DNA of 10,411 nucleotides from Kiloniellales bacterium (GCA_022360075.1 JAKSDN010001304.1:1-10411); one strand, 5' to 3'; counted from the first letter of the stretch, positions 1 through 7,418 are shown. Notes: generated from the sequence alone by a model not told the origin. Numbers and translations: made by a program.

Positions 1-512
1 CCTTCTCGAACCTCTCGATCAGCCTGATCCGCCACCAGGTGCCGGGCAACATCCGCATCATCGTGCAGATGGTGATCATCGCCTCGCTGGTGATCGTCGT
101 GGACGAGATCCTCAAGGCCTTCGCCTACGAGATCTCCAAGACCCTGTCGGTGTTCGTCGGCTTGATCATCACCAACTGCAGCGTGGTGGTCCGAGCCGAA
201 GCCTATGCCATGCAGAACACGCCCTGGATGAGCTTCCTCGACGGTATCGGCAACGGGCTCGGCTACAGCGCGATTCTGATCGGCGTGGCCGTCATTCGCG
301 AGCTGTTCGGCGCCGGCACGCTGCTCGGCCTGGAGATCCTGCCTGCGGTGGCCAACGGCGGCTGGTACGAGCCCAACGGCCTGCTGCTGCTGCCGCCGAG
401 CGCCTTTTTCATCATCGGCGGCTTCATCTGGATCTTGCGTGCGGTGAAGACACGACAGCGCGAAAAAGTCGATTACCGGATCATGGACGCGCAGGTCAGC
501 GAGCATCCCTGA
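1..512 (+). CDS. nqrD: Na+-NQR subunit D, C-terminal part (5' end outside window)
   Basis: This is a membrane subunit of the sodium-translocating NADH:ubiquinone reductase. The frame is open from the window edge (first full codon at base 3), so the true start lies upstream. About 169 residues are visible of a family length near 210. Several hydrophobic helices are present, along with the family signature [11 protein letters not shown], whose cysteine codon is at 177-179. In the known enzyme, cysteines of NqrD and NqrE together hold a [2Fe-2S] cluster within the membrane that passes electrons from NqrF toward the NqrC/NqrB flavins. The GTG at 39 is internal and is not the start. The stop overlaps the nqrE start by one base (TGATG), indicating translational coupling. 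The identification is firm from the motif and from the neighbours nqrE and nqrF. Confidence 0.95.
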   Translation, partial: FSNLSISLIRHQVPGNIRIIVQMVIIASLVIVVDEILKAFAYEISKTLSVFVGLIITNCSVVVRAEAYAMQNTPWMSFLDGIGNGLGYSAILIGVAVIRELFGAGTLLGLEILPAVANGGWYEPNGLLLLPPSAFFIIGGFIWILRAVKTRQREKVDYRIMDAQVSEHP

Positions 513-1120
513 TGGAAGCCTATCTCAGCCTCTTCGTTAAGGTCATCTTCGTCGAGAACCTGGCGCTCGCGTTCTTCCTCGGCATGTGCACCTTCCTGGC
601 CGTGTCGAAGAAGATCGAGACCGCCTTCGGTCTCGGCGTGGCCGTGACCGTCGTGCAGGCGATCACGGTGCCGGTCAACAACCTGATCCTGACCGGCTTG
701 TTGAAGCCCGGTGCCTTGTCCTGGCTCGGGCTCGGCGGCACCGACCTGACTTTCCTCGGCCTGATCAGCTACATCGGCGTGATCGCGGCGATGGTGCAGA
801 TTCTGGAGATGACGCTCGATCGCTTCTTTCCGGCTCTCTACCACGCGCTCGGCGTCTTCCTGCCGTTGATCACGGTGAACTGCGCGATCCTCGGCGGCTC
901 GCTGTTCATGGTGGAGCGCGACTACGATTTCGGCGAGAGCGTGGTCTACGGCGTGGGCTCCGGCTTCGGCTGGGCCCTGGCTATCGTGGCGCTGGCCGGC
1001 CTGCGCGAGAAGCTCAAGTACAGCGACGTGCCGCCAGCTCTGGAGGGCCTGGGCATCGCCTTCATGACGACCGGCCTCATGTCGCTGGCCTTCATGTCGT
1101 TCTCAGGCGTCCAGCTCTGA
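512..1120 (+). CDS. nqrE: Na+-NQR subunit E
   Basis: This is a polytopic inner-membrane subunit of the Na+-pumping NADH:quinone reductase and a homologous partner of NqrD. At 202 residues it has the normal family length, with about six hydrophobic segments. Two conserved cysteines are visible, Cys26 (in LGMCTFLA) and Cys124 (in TVNCAILGG). These correspond to the residues that, with the NqrD cysteines, ligate the membrane [2Fe-2S] centre in characterised enzymes. The ATG at 512 overlaps the nqrD stop codon, so the start is well fixed by coupling. nqrF follows after a 12-base gap. Nothing is truncated or missing. Confidence 0.96.
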   Translation: MEAYLSLFVKVIFVENLALAFFLGMCTFLAVSKKIETAFGLGVAVTVVQAITVPVNNLILTGLLKPGALSWLGLGGTDLTFLGLISYIGVIAAMVQILEMTLDRFFPALYHALGVFLPLITVNCAILGGSLFMVERDYDFGESVVYGVGSGFGWALAIVALAGLREKLKYSDVPPALEGLGIAFMTTGLMSLAFMSFSGVQL

Positions 1121-1132
1121 GGTGCGCGGGCC

Positions 1133-2359
1133 ATGGAAAACTTCGTCATGGGGGTCCTGCTCTTCACGATCGTCATCCTGGCGCTCGTGGGACTCATCAT
1201 CTTCGCCCGCTCGAAGCTGGTCGCGAGCGGCGCGGTCGAAATCCTGATCAACGACGAGCGCACGATCAAGGTGCCGGCCGGTGGCAAGCTGCTGGCCGCG
1301 CTGGCCGGCGAGAGCCTCTTCGTCGCCTCGGCCTGCGGCGGCGGCGGAACCTGCGCCCAGTGCCGGGTCAAGATTTTCGAGGGTGGCGGGTCGATCCTGC
1401 CGACCGAGCTCTCGCATATCACCAAGCGCGAAGCGCGCGAAGGCGACCGGCTGTCCTGCCAGGTGTCCGTCAAGCAGCCGATGAAGATCCGCATACCGGA
1501 CGAGGTCTTCGGCGTGAAGAAGTGGCGCTGCCGCGTGCGCTCCAACGATAACGTCGCAACCTTCATCAAATGCCCGATACTGGAGCTTCCGGAAGGAGAA
1601 GACGTCAACTTCCGCGCCGGCGGCTACATCCAAATCGAATGCCCGCCCTATCAGCTCGGCTTCCGAGAGTTCGATGTCGCCGAGGAGTATCGGGAGGATT
1701 GGGACAAGTTCAATCTCTGGGACCTGCACGTCAACAATAGCGAGCATGTGATGCGCGCCTATTCCATGGCGAACTATCCGGAGGAGCGGGGCATGATCAT
1801 GCTCAACGTGCGCATCGCCACGCCTCCGCCGCATGCCGATCCGGCCAAGGTGCCGCCCGGTCTCATGTCCTCCTACGTCTTCAACCTGAAGCCGGGCGAC
1901 GAGGTGACGATCTCGGGGCCCTTCGGCGAGTTCTTCGCGCGCGACACGGACCGGGAGATGGTGTTCATCGGCGGCGGTGCCGGCATGGCGCCCATGCGCT
2001 CGCACATCTTCGACCAGCTGATGCGGCTCAAGAGCAAGCGCAAGATATCCTTCTGGTACGGCGCGCGCAGCCGGCGCGAGATGTTCTTCGTCGAGGACTT
2101 CGACAAGCTTCAGGAGGAGAACGAGAACTTCAAATGGTACGTCGCCTTGTCGGACCCGCAGCCCGACGACAACTGGGATGGCTACACCGGGTTCATTCAC
2201 AACGTTTTGTACGAGAACTATCTGAAGACCCACCCGGCGCCGGAAGAGTGCGAATACTACTTGTGCGGCCCACCGATCATGAACGAGTCGGTGATCAACA
2301 TGCTGCTTGAGCTGGGTGTCGAGCGCGAGGACATCATGCTCGACGACTTTGGCGGCTAG
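1133..2359 (+). CDS. nqrF: Na+-NQR subunit F (NADH dehydrogenase, FAD and 2Fe-2S)
   Basis: This is the electron-input subunit. It oxidises NADH on the cytoplasmic face through FAD and passes electrons to a [2Fe-2S] centre. The 408 residues match the family length. An N-terminal membrane anchor (about residues 2-24) is followed by a plant-type ferredoxin domain with cluster ligands Cys68, Cys74, Cys77 and Cys109 ([11 protein letters not shown], then SCQ). The ferredoxin-reductase part has the FAD motif RAYSMANYP (208-216), the glycine-rich NADH-binding stretch [11 protein letters not shown] (280-290) and the C-terminal CGPP motif (378-381). The extreme C-terminus IMLDDFGG is typical of NqrF. 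All cofactor ligands are present, so the protein should be functional. It lies in an operon between nqrE and nqrM. Confidence 0.97.
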   Translation: MENFVMGVLLFTIVILALVGLIIFARSKLVASGAVEILINDERTIKVPAGGKLLAALAGESLFVASACGGGGTCAQCRVKIFEGGGSILPTELSHITKREAREGDRLSCQVSVKQPMKIRIPDEVFGVKKWRCRVRSNDNVATFIKCPILELPEGEDVNFRAGGYIQIECPPYQLGFREFDVAEEYREDWDKFNLWDLHVNNSEHVMRAYSMANYPEERGMIMLNVRIATPPPHADPAKVPPGLMSSYVFNLKPGDEVTISGPFGEFFARDTDREMVFIGGGAGMAPMRSHIFDQLMRLKSKRKISFWYGARSRREMFFVEDFDKLQEENENFKWYVALSDPQPDDNWDGYTGFIHNVLYENYLKTHPAPEECEYYLCGPPIMNESVINMLLELGVEREDIMLDDFGG

Positions 2360-2389
2360 CCGGGACGGACGAGTGAAGGGCTTCAGTCC

Positions 2390-2590
2390 ATGCTAATACA
2401 GACCATCGTCATTGCCTTTATCGTCCTGCTGCTGGTGGTCGTCGGCATGGCGGTCGGCGTGATCTTCACGGGTCGCCGCATCACTGGAAGTTGCGGCGGA
2501 TTGAGCGCCATCGAGGGCACTGACCGATGCGGGGTCTGCGGACAGGAATTGCGCGCGGGACCGCCGAGCGACTGCGGCAAACGGGTCTGA
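2390..2590 (+). CDS. nqrM: Na+-NQR maturation protein NqrM
   Basis: This is a small membrane-anchored maturation factor (DUF539 family) known to be needed for delivery of iron to the NqrD/NqrE cysteine site and so for an active Na+-NQR. The 66-residue product has one N-terminal transmembrane helix (about residues 4-26). The signature GSCGGL follows, with Cys35, then the pair Cys47/Cys50 (RCGVC) and Cys62. The four cysteines are the expected metal-handling set. The ATG at 2390 follows nqrF by 30 bases, with a GAAGG-type ribosome-binding sequence about ten bases upstream. In many genomes an apbE flavin transferase gene sits between nqrF and nqrM; here nqrM follows nqrF directly. Confidence 0.92.
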   Translation: MLIQTIVIAFIVLLLVVVGMAVGVIFTGRRITGSCGGLSAIEGTDRCGVCGQELRAGPPSDCGKRV

Positions 2591-2597
2591 GCGAGAC

Positions 2598-2774
2598 TCA
2601 GAGTCGCAGCTCGAAGAAGGCCACGACGACAAAACAAGCCAAGCACAAGCTGCCGAACAGTAAGCGCCGTTTCGGGCCCTTGGGCGAGTCATCGCGCCAG
2701 GCGTCGAGGAACTTGCGGCCGGCTATGACGAAGAGCGCCAGGACCACGATATAGAAGTAGCGTATCGGCTCCAT
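2598..2774 (-). CDS. Possible small two-helix membrane protein, unknown function
   Basis: This is an open frame of 58 codons, convergent with nqrM and ending seven bases from its stop. The product starts MEPIRYFYIVVLALFVIAG, has a charged middle (KFLDAWRDDSPKGPKRR), and ends in a second hydrophobic segment and FFELRL. Two helices joined by a positive loop is a plausible small inner-membrane protein design. An in-frame ATG lies 11 codons upstream at 2805-2807; neither ATG has a well-spaced Shine-Dalgarno sequence (AGGAG is only two bases before the inner one, GGAGGA almost touches the outer one). The family is not recognised and no function is proposed. It may be a genuine small gene or a chance hydrophobic frame. 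Confidence 0.4.
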   Translation of the reverse strand: MEPIRYFYIVVLALFVIAGRKFLDAWRDDSPKGPKRRLLFGSLCLACFVVVAFFELRL

Positions 2775-2831
2775 TGCTCCTCGCGCGCACTCTGACCTAA
2801 GCTTCATTCCTCCGGCAGGTAGATGTCGAAC

Positions 2832-2990
2832 TCATCCCGGCTTTGGCTCCTGCGCCCCGGCTGTGCATTGGGACGTCAGGTTCCTCCACCAATCCTGTAC
2901 TTGCGCCAAAGTATCCGCCTTCGACTGCCCCGCCTCTTGTTTCTTCAGGACCCCGGCCATTCGTTTCTCAGTGAATAGCGAACACCTCAT
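2832..2990 (-). pseudogene. Remnant resembling IS3-family transposase OrfA N-terminus
   Basis: A 52-codon minus-strand frame begins MRCSLFTEKRMAGVLKKQEA and continues GQSKAD. This resembles the start of IS3-family OrfA helix-turn-helix proteins (typical pattern: K/R-S-R-F-T-E-E-Q-I-x-G-x-L-K-E-x-E-A-G-x-x-x-A-D). After about residue 26 the resemblance is lost (TLAQVQDWWRNLTSQC) and a stop follows at 2832. No OrfB or DDE catalytic domain is seen nearby, so any element is a short, decayed fragment. Upstream on the same strand, near 3024, lies TGTAGAGTC, which begins with the TG dinucleotide usual at IS3 ends. The match is from memory of the family pattern, so it is moderate evidence only. The alternative is an unrelated short gene. 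Confidence 0.35.
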
Positions 2991-3184
2991 AGATCCATCT
3001 CCCTCTCATCCCACAGACTCTACAAGTTTGTGGAGGAATTTCAGAGGCAAAGGTCGCGCCTCTTGCAGGGCAAGGCCGTCTCCGGTCCCGGAGGACTATT
3101 CCGAAACTGGGGTGTCGAACGGGCGATGAGCCTGAATTCGACAGGGTCGTGTCTCGAGAGTTGGTGTAAGAGCGGCGGCTTTGC

Positions 3185-3306
3185 CTAGTGTCCCAGGGCG
3201 TGGTGTATGAGCAGCTTCGGCGGGCGCGGACGGCTTGAGTTCTGGAATGGCGCCGCGGGGACCGCACCCGCCGAAGCACCTCCGACACCACGCCATGGGA
3301 CCCTAG
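3185..3306. mobile_element. MITE-like palindromic element flanked by CTAG
   Basis: Two arms form a long imperfect inverted repeat. Bases 3185-3206 match the reverse complement of 3285-3306 at 20 of 22 positions (shared core GGCGTGGTGT). After a short mismatched stretch the arms pair again: GCTTCGGCGGG at about 3214-3224 with CCCGCCGAAGC at about 3267-3277. Both ends carry CTAG (3185-3188 and 3303-3306). CTAG is a four-base target duplicated by IS5-type elements, so this may be a non-autonomous insertion with an 18-bp terminal repeat. No transposase frame fits inside. An alternative is a plain structural hairpin in which CTAG is simply the end of the palindrome, CTAG itself being self-complementary. 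Confidence 0.5.
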
Positions 3307-3369
3307 TTTGGTTGCCTTCGATCGAAAGGGCCAGGGGGCGGACATCGACACAGCATCTCACCTCGCATC

Positions 3370-3403
3370 TCGACAATCGCAATATTTGTGATATATCAGT
3401 GAT
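3370..3403 (+). promoter_or_regulatory. Putative acoA promoter with overlapping operator
   Basis: A candidate -35 TCGACA (3370-3375) is followed after 16 bases by -10 TATATC (3392-3397). A perfect 10-base palindrome TGATATATCA (3389-3398) overlaps the -10. It sits in TTTGTGATATATCAGTGAT (3385-3403), which recurs with three changes before the CoA-transferase gene. The AT-rich patch stands out from GC-rich surroundings. The overlap suggests repressor control; the regulator is not in the window. Confidence 0.55.
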
Positions 3404-3434
3404 GTTTCAATCGCGATTTCGATGGAGGATCGCT

Positions 3435-4409
3435 GTGTCGATGCAATTGGAGCGGTCAACGCTGCTTGAAGCTTACCGACTGATGCGCACGATCCGTGCG
3501 TTCGAAGAGCGAATGAACGTCGAGTTCGCCAATGGCAACATCCCCGGCATGTTGCATTTGTCGACCGGTCAGGAGGCTGTCGCCGCCGGCGTCTGCATGA
3601 ACCTGCGGGTTTCGGACTACATTGCCTCCACACATCGTGGCCATGGTCACTCCATCGCGAAAGGGTGCGACGTCGCCGGCATGGTGCTGGAGATTTTCGC
3701 CAAGGCCGGCGGCCTTTGTGCCGGCAAGGGCGGTTCGATGCACATCGCCGATTTCGACCAGGGCATGCTCGGGGCCAATGCCATCGTCGGCGGTAGCCCG
3801 CCGCTGGCGATCGGCGGCGCGCTGTCGGCCAAGGTAAAGGGCGAGGACACCGTCAGCGTTGCCTTTGCCGGTGACGGGGCGGCGAACCAGGGCACCACAT
3901 TCGAAGCCATGAACATGGCGGTCGTGCTGCAATTGCCAGCGATATTCGTTTTCGAGAACAACGGTTTCGGGGAAGGCATGACCGCCGACTTTGCGGTTGG
4001 CTCGAAAGACATCGCGGGTCGGGCCCGCGGCTTTGGAATGCCGTCCGTCGCCGTCGACGGCACCGATTTCTTCGCCGTCCACGCCGCCATGGGCGAGGCG
4101 GTTGATCGTGCCCGGGCCGGTGGCGGGCCGAGTGCCATCGAGGCGCGCTGCGTTCGTTTCCACGGCCATTTCGTCGGTGATCCACAGCGCTATCGCACCC
4201 GCGAGGAAATGGCAGAAACGCGCGAATCCAAGGATCCGATACGGATTTTCAGGACCAAGGTGGTGGCGGCGGGTTTGCTCGAGCAGGCCCAGATTGAGCA
4301 GCTCGACACGGACGCCGAGGCGCTCGTCGAGCACGCGGTTCAAGCGGCCCTGGATGCCCCGGCCCCGCCGCTTGAGGCGCTCCATACCGACGTCTACGCA
4401 GCCTATTAG
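3435..4409 (+). CDS. acoA: TPP-dependent acetoin dehydrogenase-like E1 component, alpha subunit
   Basis: This is the alpha subunit of a thiamine-diphosphate E1 that oxidatively cleaves acetoin or a related 2-oxo/acyloin substrate. Numbering from the ATG at 3441, the ThDP-binding motif runs from GDGAANQG (144-151) to ENN (172-174). The active-site loop THRGHGH is at 64-70, and RFHGHFVGDPQRYR, the counterpart of the PDH alpha phosphorylation loop, lies near 239-252. The opening MRTIRAFEERMNVEFANG and the NIPG...H segment are AcoA-like. The frame is open upstream to 3207, but that extension passes through the repeat and promoter. GGAGGA at 3424-3429 sits five bases before a GTG at 3435 and eleven before the ATG at 3441, so GTG is preferred (324 residues). 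acoB follows after 12 bases. The exact substrate is unproven; another 2-oxoacid is possible. Confidence 0.88.
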   Translation: MSMQLERSTLLEAYRLMRTIRAFEERMNVEFANGNIPGMLHLSTGQEAVAAGVCMNLRVSDYIASTHRGHGHSIAKGCDVAGMVLEIFAKAGGLCAGKGGSMHIADFDQGMLGANAIVGGSPPLAIGGALSAKVKGEDTVSVAFAGDGAANQGTTFEAMNMAVVLQLPAIFVFENNGFGEGMTADFAVGSKDIAGRARGFGMPSVAVDGTDFFAVHAAMGEAVDRARAGGGPSAIEARCVRFHGHFVGDPQRYRTREEMAETRESKDPIRIFRTKVVAAGLLEQAQIEQLDTDAEALVEHAVQAALDAPAPPLEALHTDVYAAY

Positions 4410-4421
4410 GAGACCGATCGC

Positions 4422-5447
4422 ATGGCGAAGTCATCGATGCGCGAGGCGCTCAACGACGCGATGCGTCAGGAAATGCGACGCGATCCAAACGTCATCGTGA
4501 TCGGCGAGGATGTCGCAGGCGGCGCCGGGGGCGAGGGAGAAGCCGATGCGTTCGGCGGCGTGCTCGGCGTCACCAAGGGACTTTACGGCGAGTTCGGCCC
4601 ACTGCGGGTGATCGACACGCCGATCACGGAAAGCGCGATCATGGGGGCGGCGGCCGGTGCTGCGGTCACCGGGTTGCGACCGATAGCGGAACTGATGTTC
4701 GTCGACTTCATCGGCGTCTGCTTCGATCAGATCTTCAACCAGGCCGCCAAGTTCCGCTACATGTTCGGCGGCAAGGCCGCGGCACCGCTGGTCATCCGCG
4801 CCATGATGGGCGCCGGCAAGCGGGCCGGCGCCCAGCATTCGCAATGCCTGCATGCCTTGTTCACCCACATTCCGGGGCTCAAAGTCGTCATGCCATCCAA
4901 TGCCTATGATGCCAAAGGGCTCTTGATCCAGGCGATCCGCGATGACGATCCGGTGATCTTCCTCGAGCACAAGCTGCTCTACGACACGAAAGACGAGGTC
5001 CCCGAACAGCCCTACGCGATTCCCTTCGGCGAGGCCAACTTCACGCGCGAGGGCGAGGACGTGACCATCGTCGCGTTCGCCCGCATGGTGCATCTGGCCA
5101 ATCAGGCCGCCGACAACCTCGCCCGCGCCGGCATCTCGGCGACCGTGATCGATCCGCGTACGACTTCACCGCTCGATGCAGACGCGATCATCGAAAGTGT
5201 CGAGGAAACGGGCCGGCTGGTTGTCGTCGACGAGGCCAATCCGCGTTGCAGCCTGGCGAGCGATGTGGCGGCGCTGGCGGCCGAGCATGCCTTAGACTCC
5301 TTGCGCGCGCCGGTGAAGCTGGTGACCGCGCCGCACACACCGGCGCCGTTCGCGCCCAATCTGGAAGACGCCTACTTGCCCAGCGTTGAGAAGATCGAGG
5401 CTGTCGCGCGGGCCGTTGTCGGCAAACCGGGTCTTGCGGTCGCATAG
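4422..5447 (+). CDS. acoB: TPP-dependent acetoin dehydrogenase-like E1 component, beta subunit
   Basis: This is the beta subunit that completes the alpha2beta2 E1 with AcoA. The 341 residues match the family length. Visible features are GEDVAGGAGGEGE (28-40), DTPITE (65-70, with the ThDP-contacting Glu70), the FNQAAKFRYMFGGK stretch (105-118), the active-site QHSQ (138-141), EHKLLY (182-187) and a C-terminal transketolase domain with DPRTTSPLDAD and VDEANPRCS. These segments follow known acetoin:DCPIP oxidoreductase beta subunits closely, more so than pyruvate dehydrogenase beta. The start is supported by AGGAG (4408-4412), nine bases before the ATG and overlapping the acoA stop. No E2 (lipoyl acyltransferase) or E3 gene follows; the next gene is convergent. 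Confidence 0.9.
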   Translation: MAKSSMREALNDAMRQEMRRDPNVIVIGEDVAGGAGGEGEADAFGGVLGVTKGLYGEFGPLRVIDTPITESAIMGAAAGAAVTGLRPIAELMFVDFIGVCFDQIFNQAAKFRYMFGGKAAAPLVIRAMMGAGKRAGAQHSQCLHALFTHIPGLKVVMPSNAYDAKGLLIQAIRDDDPVIFLEHKLLYDTKDEVPEQPYAIPFGEANFTREGEDVTIVAFARMVHLANQAADNLARAGISATVIDPRTTSPLDADAIIESVEETGRLVVVDEANPRCSLASDVAALAAEHALDSLRAPVKLVTAPHTPAPFAPNLEDAYLPSVEKIEAVARAVVGKPGLAVA

Positions 5448-5461
5448 CACCTCGACCTGCC

Positions 5462-5519
5462 CCAAGCGACACGAATCCGAACGAACGCTTGGAGCTCACC
5501 GCGCGACTCCGTGGTCGCG
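5462..5519. terminator. Two small hairpins between convergent acoB and dctM
   Basis: CCAAGCG (5462-5468) pairs with CGCTTGG (5486-5492) around a 17-base loop. Next to it CGCGAC (5502-5507) pairs with GTCGCG (5514-5519) around six bases. Neither has a T-tract, so intrinsic termination is doubtful. They are the only structures seen in the 102-base convergent gap. Confidence 0.25.
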
Positions 5520-5549
5520 AGATGCGCTCCAGCAGGCCCTTTCGCTCGG

Positions 5550-6860
5550 CTATTCGAGCAAAACCGTCGTCAGCCGGCGCTCGAGGATCAGCAGCAGGAG
5601 GACGACGACCGTAGCCAGAAGGAATGGCCATAGCGCCAGCATGATGCGCTCGGGCTTGAGCCCCGACACGGCAGCGGAAACGAACAATCCGGCGCCAACC
5701 GGCGGCGTGAGCAGGCCCATGATCAGATTGATGCAGATGACGACGCCGAAATGAACCGGATCAATGCCGTAAACGTTGACGGCGATCGGTAGCAGGATCG
5801 GCACGACGATAATCAGCGCGGCGATCGCCTCGATCACCATACCGACGAAGAGCAGGCCGAGATTGACGAGCAGCAGAAAGACGATCGGGTCGCTGGTCAG
5901 GCTCTGCAAAAGCTCGGCCACGGCGTGCGGCACCTGTTCGAAGGTGATGACCCAGCCAAACACCTTTGCGGTCGGCACCAGCATCAGCACCATGGCCGAC
6001 GTCATGGCGGTGCGAACCAGCGCGGGCCAGAGATCGGCCAACGCCAGTTCGCGATAGACGAAGCGGCCGATAAGGGCGGCGGCGAGGGCCGCGACCGCCG
6101 CCGATTCGGTCGGCGTGGCGATGCCGCCCAGAATGCTGCCGACGATGACCAAGGGGACCAAGGCGGCCGGCAGGCCGCTCAGGACCAGTTTGAGGCGCAG
6201 TCGGAGCGGCCGTTCATCGAGCGTTGGATAACGGTAGAACAGGCCCAGGACGGCGATCACCGCAAAAAAGGCCGCCGTCATCATCAGTCCGGGAATGATG
6301 CCGGCCACAAACATGTCGCCAATGGAAATCTGTGCGACGACGCCATAGATCACGAACAGCATGGAGGGCGGAATGACCGGCGACAGCATTCCCGCCGCGG
6401 CCGTGGTGGCGACGCTGAAGGATTTGTCGTAGCCGGCGCGTTCCATTTCGGGAACGATCGCCCGTGACATGATGGCGATCTGCGCCAGCGTTGAGCCCAG
6501 AATTGCCGCGATGAACATGTTGGCCAGCACATTGATATAGGCGAGTCCGCCCTTCAGCGCCCCAACGAAAGCGGTGGCCATGTCGATCAGGCGCTTGGTT
6601 ATGCCGCTCTTCTCCATCACTTCGCCGACCAGCATGAACAGCGGCAGCGCCAGCAAACCGTAGCTGTTCAGTCCGTCGAACATCTGTCGCGGGTAGGTGA
6701 GAAACAGCACCCAGTTGTCGGTGAGCGCGATGTAGATCGCCGCCGAAAGCGCCAGAACCAGCGAGATGGGCACGCCGATCACCAGCAGGACGGTGAAGGC
6801 AAGCGCGACGCTCAACTTAGGGGCCGATTCATGCGCAACCGGCGTCAGGCCGGTCGCCAA
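5550..6860 (-). CDS. dctM: TRAP transporter large permease (DctM family)
   Basis: This is the large membrane subunit of a tripartite ATP-independent periplasmic transporter, the ion-coupled channel that moves solute delivered by the DctP receptor. It has about 436 residues with a dozen or so hydrophobic segments. Typical family stretches include GVPISLVLALSAAIYIAL, PLFMLVGEVMEKSGI, GSTLAQIAIMSRAIVPEM, PVIPPSMLFVIYG, GGIATPTESAAVAALAA and LLTPPVGAGLFVSAAVSG. The longest frame begins with TTG at 6860, overlapping dctQ by 32 bases. No good Shine-Dalgarno sequence is seen there. Another TTG at 6815 would give a product closer to the usual N-terminus (LSVALAFTVLL), so the start is uncertain. It is the last gene of the dctP-dctQ-dctM operon. 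The transported compound cannot be told from this subunit. Confidence 0.93.
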   Translation of the reverse strand: MATGLTPVAHESAPKLSVALAFTVLLVIGVPISLVLALSAAIYIALTDNWVLFLTYPRQMFDGLNSYGLLALPLFMLVGEVMEKSGITKRLIDMATAFVGALKGGLAYINVLANMFIAAILGSTLAQIAIMSRAIVPEMERAGYDKSFSVATTAAAGMLSPVIPPSMLFVIYGVVAQISIGDMFVAGIIPGLMMTAAFFAVIAVLGLFYRYPTLDERPLRLRLKLVLSGLPAALVPLVIVGSILGGIATPTESAAVAALAAALIGRFVYRELALADLWPALVRTAMTSAMVLMLVPTAKVFGWVITFEQVPHAVAELLQSLTSDPIVFLLLVNLGLLFVGMVIEAIAALIIVVPILLPIAVNVYGIDPVHFGVVICINLIMGLLTPPVGAGLFVSAAVSGLKPERIMLALWPFLLATVVVLLLLILERRLTTVLLE

Positions 6861-7383
6861 ACGCGGTGTCGAGGAGATTGGACAGGGCGTGGATCGTTAG
6901 ATTGATGCTGAAGATCGGCAGAACCAGCCAGATCCAGAACGTGGCAATGCCGAGTGTCGCCGTCGGCTGATCATACATGAAATTGAAGGTGGCCGCGGAA
7001 AAGGCGGAGAGTTCAAATCCAAAGGAGGCAAGCGTCAGCGGGTCGTACCAAAGCCAGCACAACACCATCATCAGCACCGCAAAAACGAGCACGAGCAGAT
7101 CAACCAAAGTGTTGAGCCAGCGCCGCACAGCTCCGGGCACATTGTCGGTTACCAGGGTCACGGCGACCTGTTCGCGAAACTTGAACGTGGCCGAACCGCC
7201 GATGAACACCATCCAGATCATGGTGAAGACGGCTGCCTCGTCGATCCAATAGATCGGCGCGTCGATCGAGCGGGTAAAGACGTTTATCAGGATCAGCGTG
7301 GCCATCAGGCAGGCTGCCAGACCTGCCAAGAAGCGTTCCGCTGCGCCAAGTCGGGCGCTGAGCTGCTTGAGCGGATTGCGCAC
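6829..7383 (-). CDS. dctQ: TRAP transporter small permease (DctQ family)
   Basis: This is the small membrane subunit that bridges the periplasmic receptor and the large permease. The 184 residues contain four predicted transmembrane helices (about 17-37, 47-64, 90-112, 143-164). The conserved pattern YWIDEA followed by an aromatic helix and GG lies at 45-63, as is usual in the family. The start is GTG at 7383, with a weak GAGGA sequence upstream. The gene ends inside the longest dctM frame. It is separated from dctP by an 89-base gap that contains a strong hairpin. Its sequence is divergent, as is common for DctQ, but size, topology and position leave little doubt. Confidence 0.9.
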   Translation of the reverse strand: MRNPLKQLSARLGAAERFLAGLAACLMATLILINVFTRSIDAPIYWIDEAAVFTMIWMVFIGGSATFKFREQVAVTLVTDNVPGAVRRWLNTLVDLLVLVFAVLMMVLCWLWYDPLTLASFGFELSAFSAATFNFMYDQPTATLGIATFWIWLVLPIFSINLTIHALSNLLDTAFGDRPDAGCA

Positions 7384-7418
7384 GCTTGCCGGATCCTCGG
7401 CCCTGGCTCGGAGACGGA

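Larger units (their letters stand above)
2775..3434. other. Non-coding junction between nqr operon and aco cluster
   Basis: About 660 bases without a confident gene. Content seen: the OrfA-like remnant (2832-2990), a possible IS3-type end near 3024, the palindromic MITE-like element (3185-3306), and the AT-rich promoter/operator before acoA (3370-3403). The stretch 3025-3184 shows no recognisable feature. Its open frames lack convincing starts and recognisable family motifs, and use codons less biased to G/C at third positions than the flanking genes. Confidence 0.6.

Noticed and set aside
586..1551. Long open frame on the + strand across nqrE and nqrF
   Set aside because: It is out of frame with nqrE and nqrF, which carry clear family motifs. 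The product is arginine-rich and low complexity, as expected of a GC-rich shadow frame.
1103..2233. 376-codon minus-strand frame opposite nqrF
   Set aside because: It is the antisense of a fully supported nqrF. No domain or plausible start signal was seen.
2590..2615. Small dyad after nqrM (GACTCAGAGTC region) as a terminator
   Set aside because: The stem is about four base pairs once a realistic loop is allowed, and no T-tract follows.
2979..3188. + strand frame with a protein-like stretch (LYKFVEEFQRQRSRLLQGKA) in the junction
   Set aside because: No ATG or ribosome-binding site at its beginning, no recognised family, and it ends at the edge of the palindromic element. It could be a decayed fragment, but this cannot be supported.
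2968..3351. 127-codon minus-strand frame through the palindromic element
   Set aside because: Basic, cysteine- and serine-rich shadow sequence with no motif. It crosses the repeat and the OrfA-like frame.
3456..4385. 309-codon minus-strand frame opposite acoA
   Set aside because: Antisense shadow of acoA, which has intact ThDP-binding motifs on the + strand.
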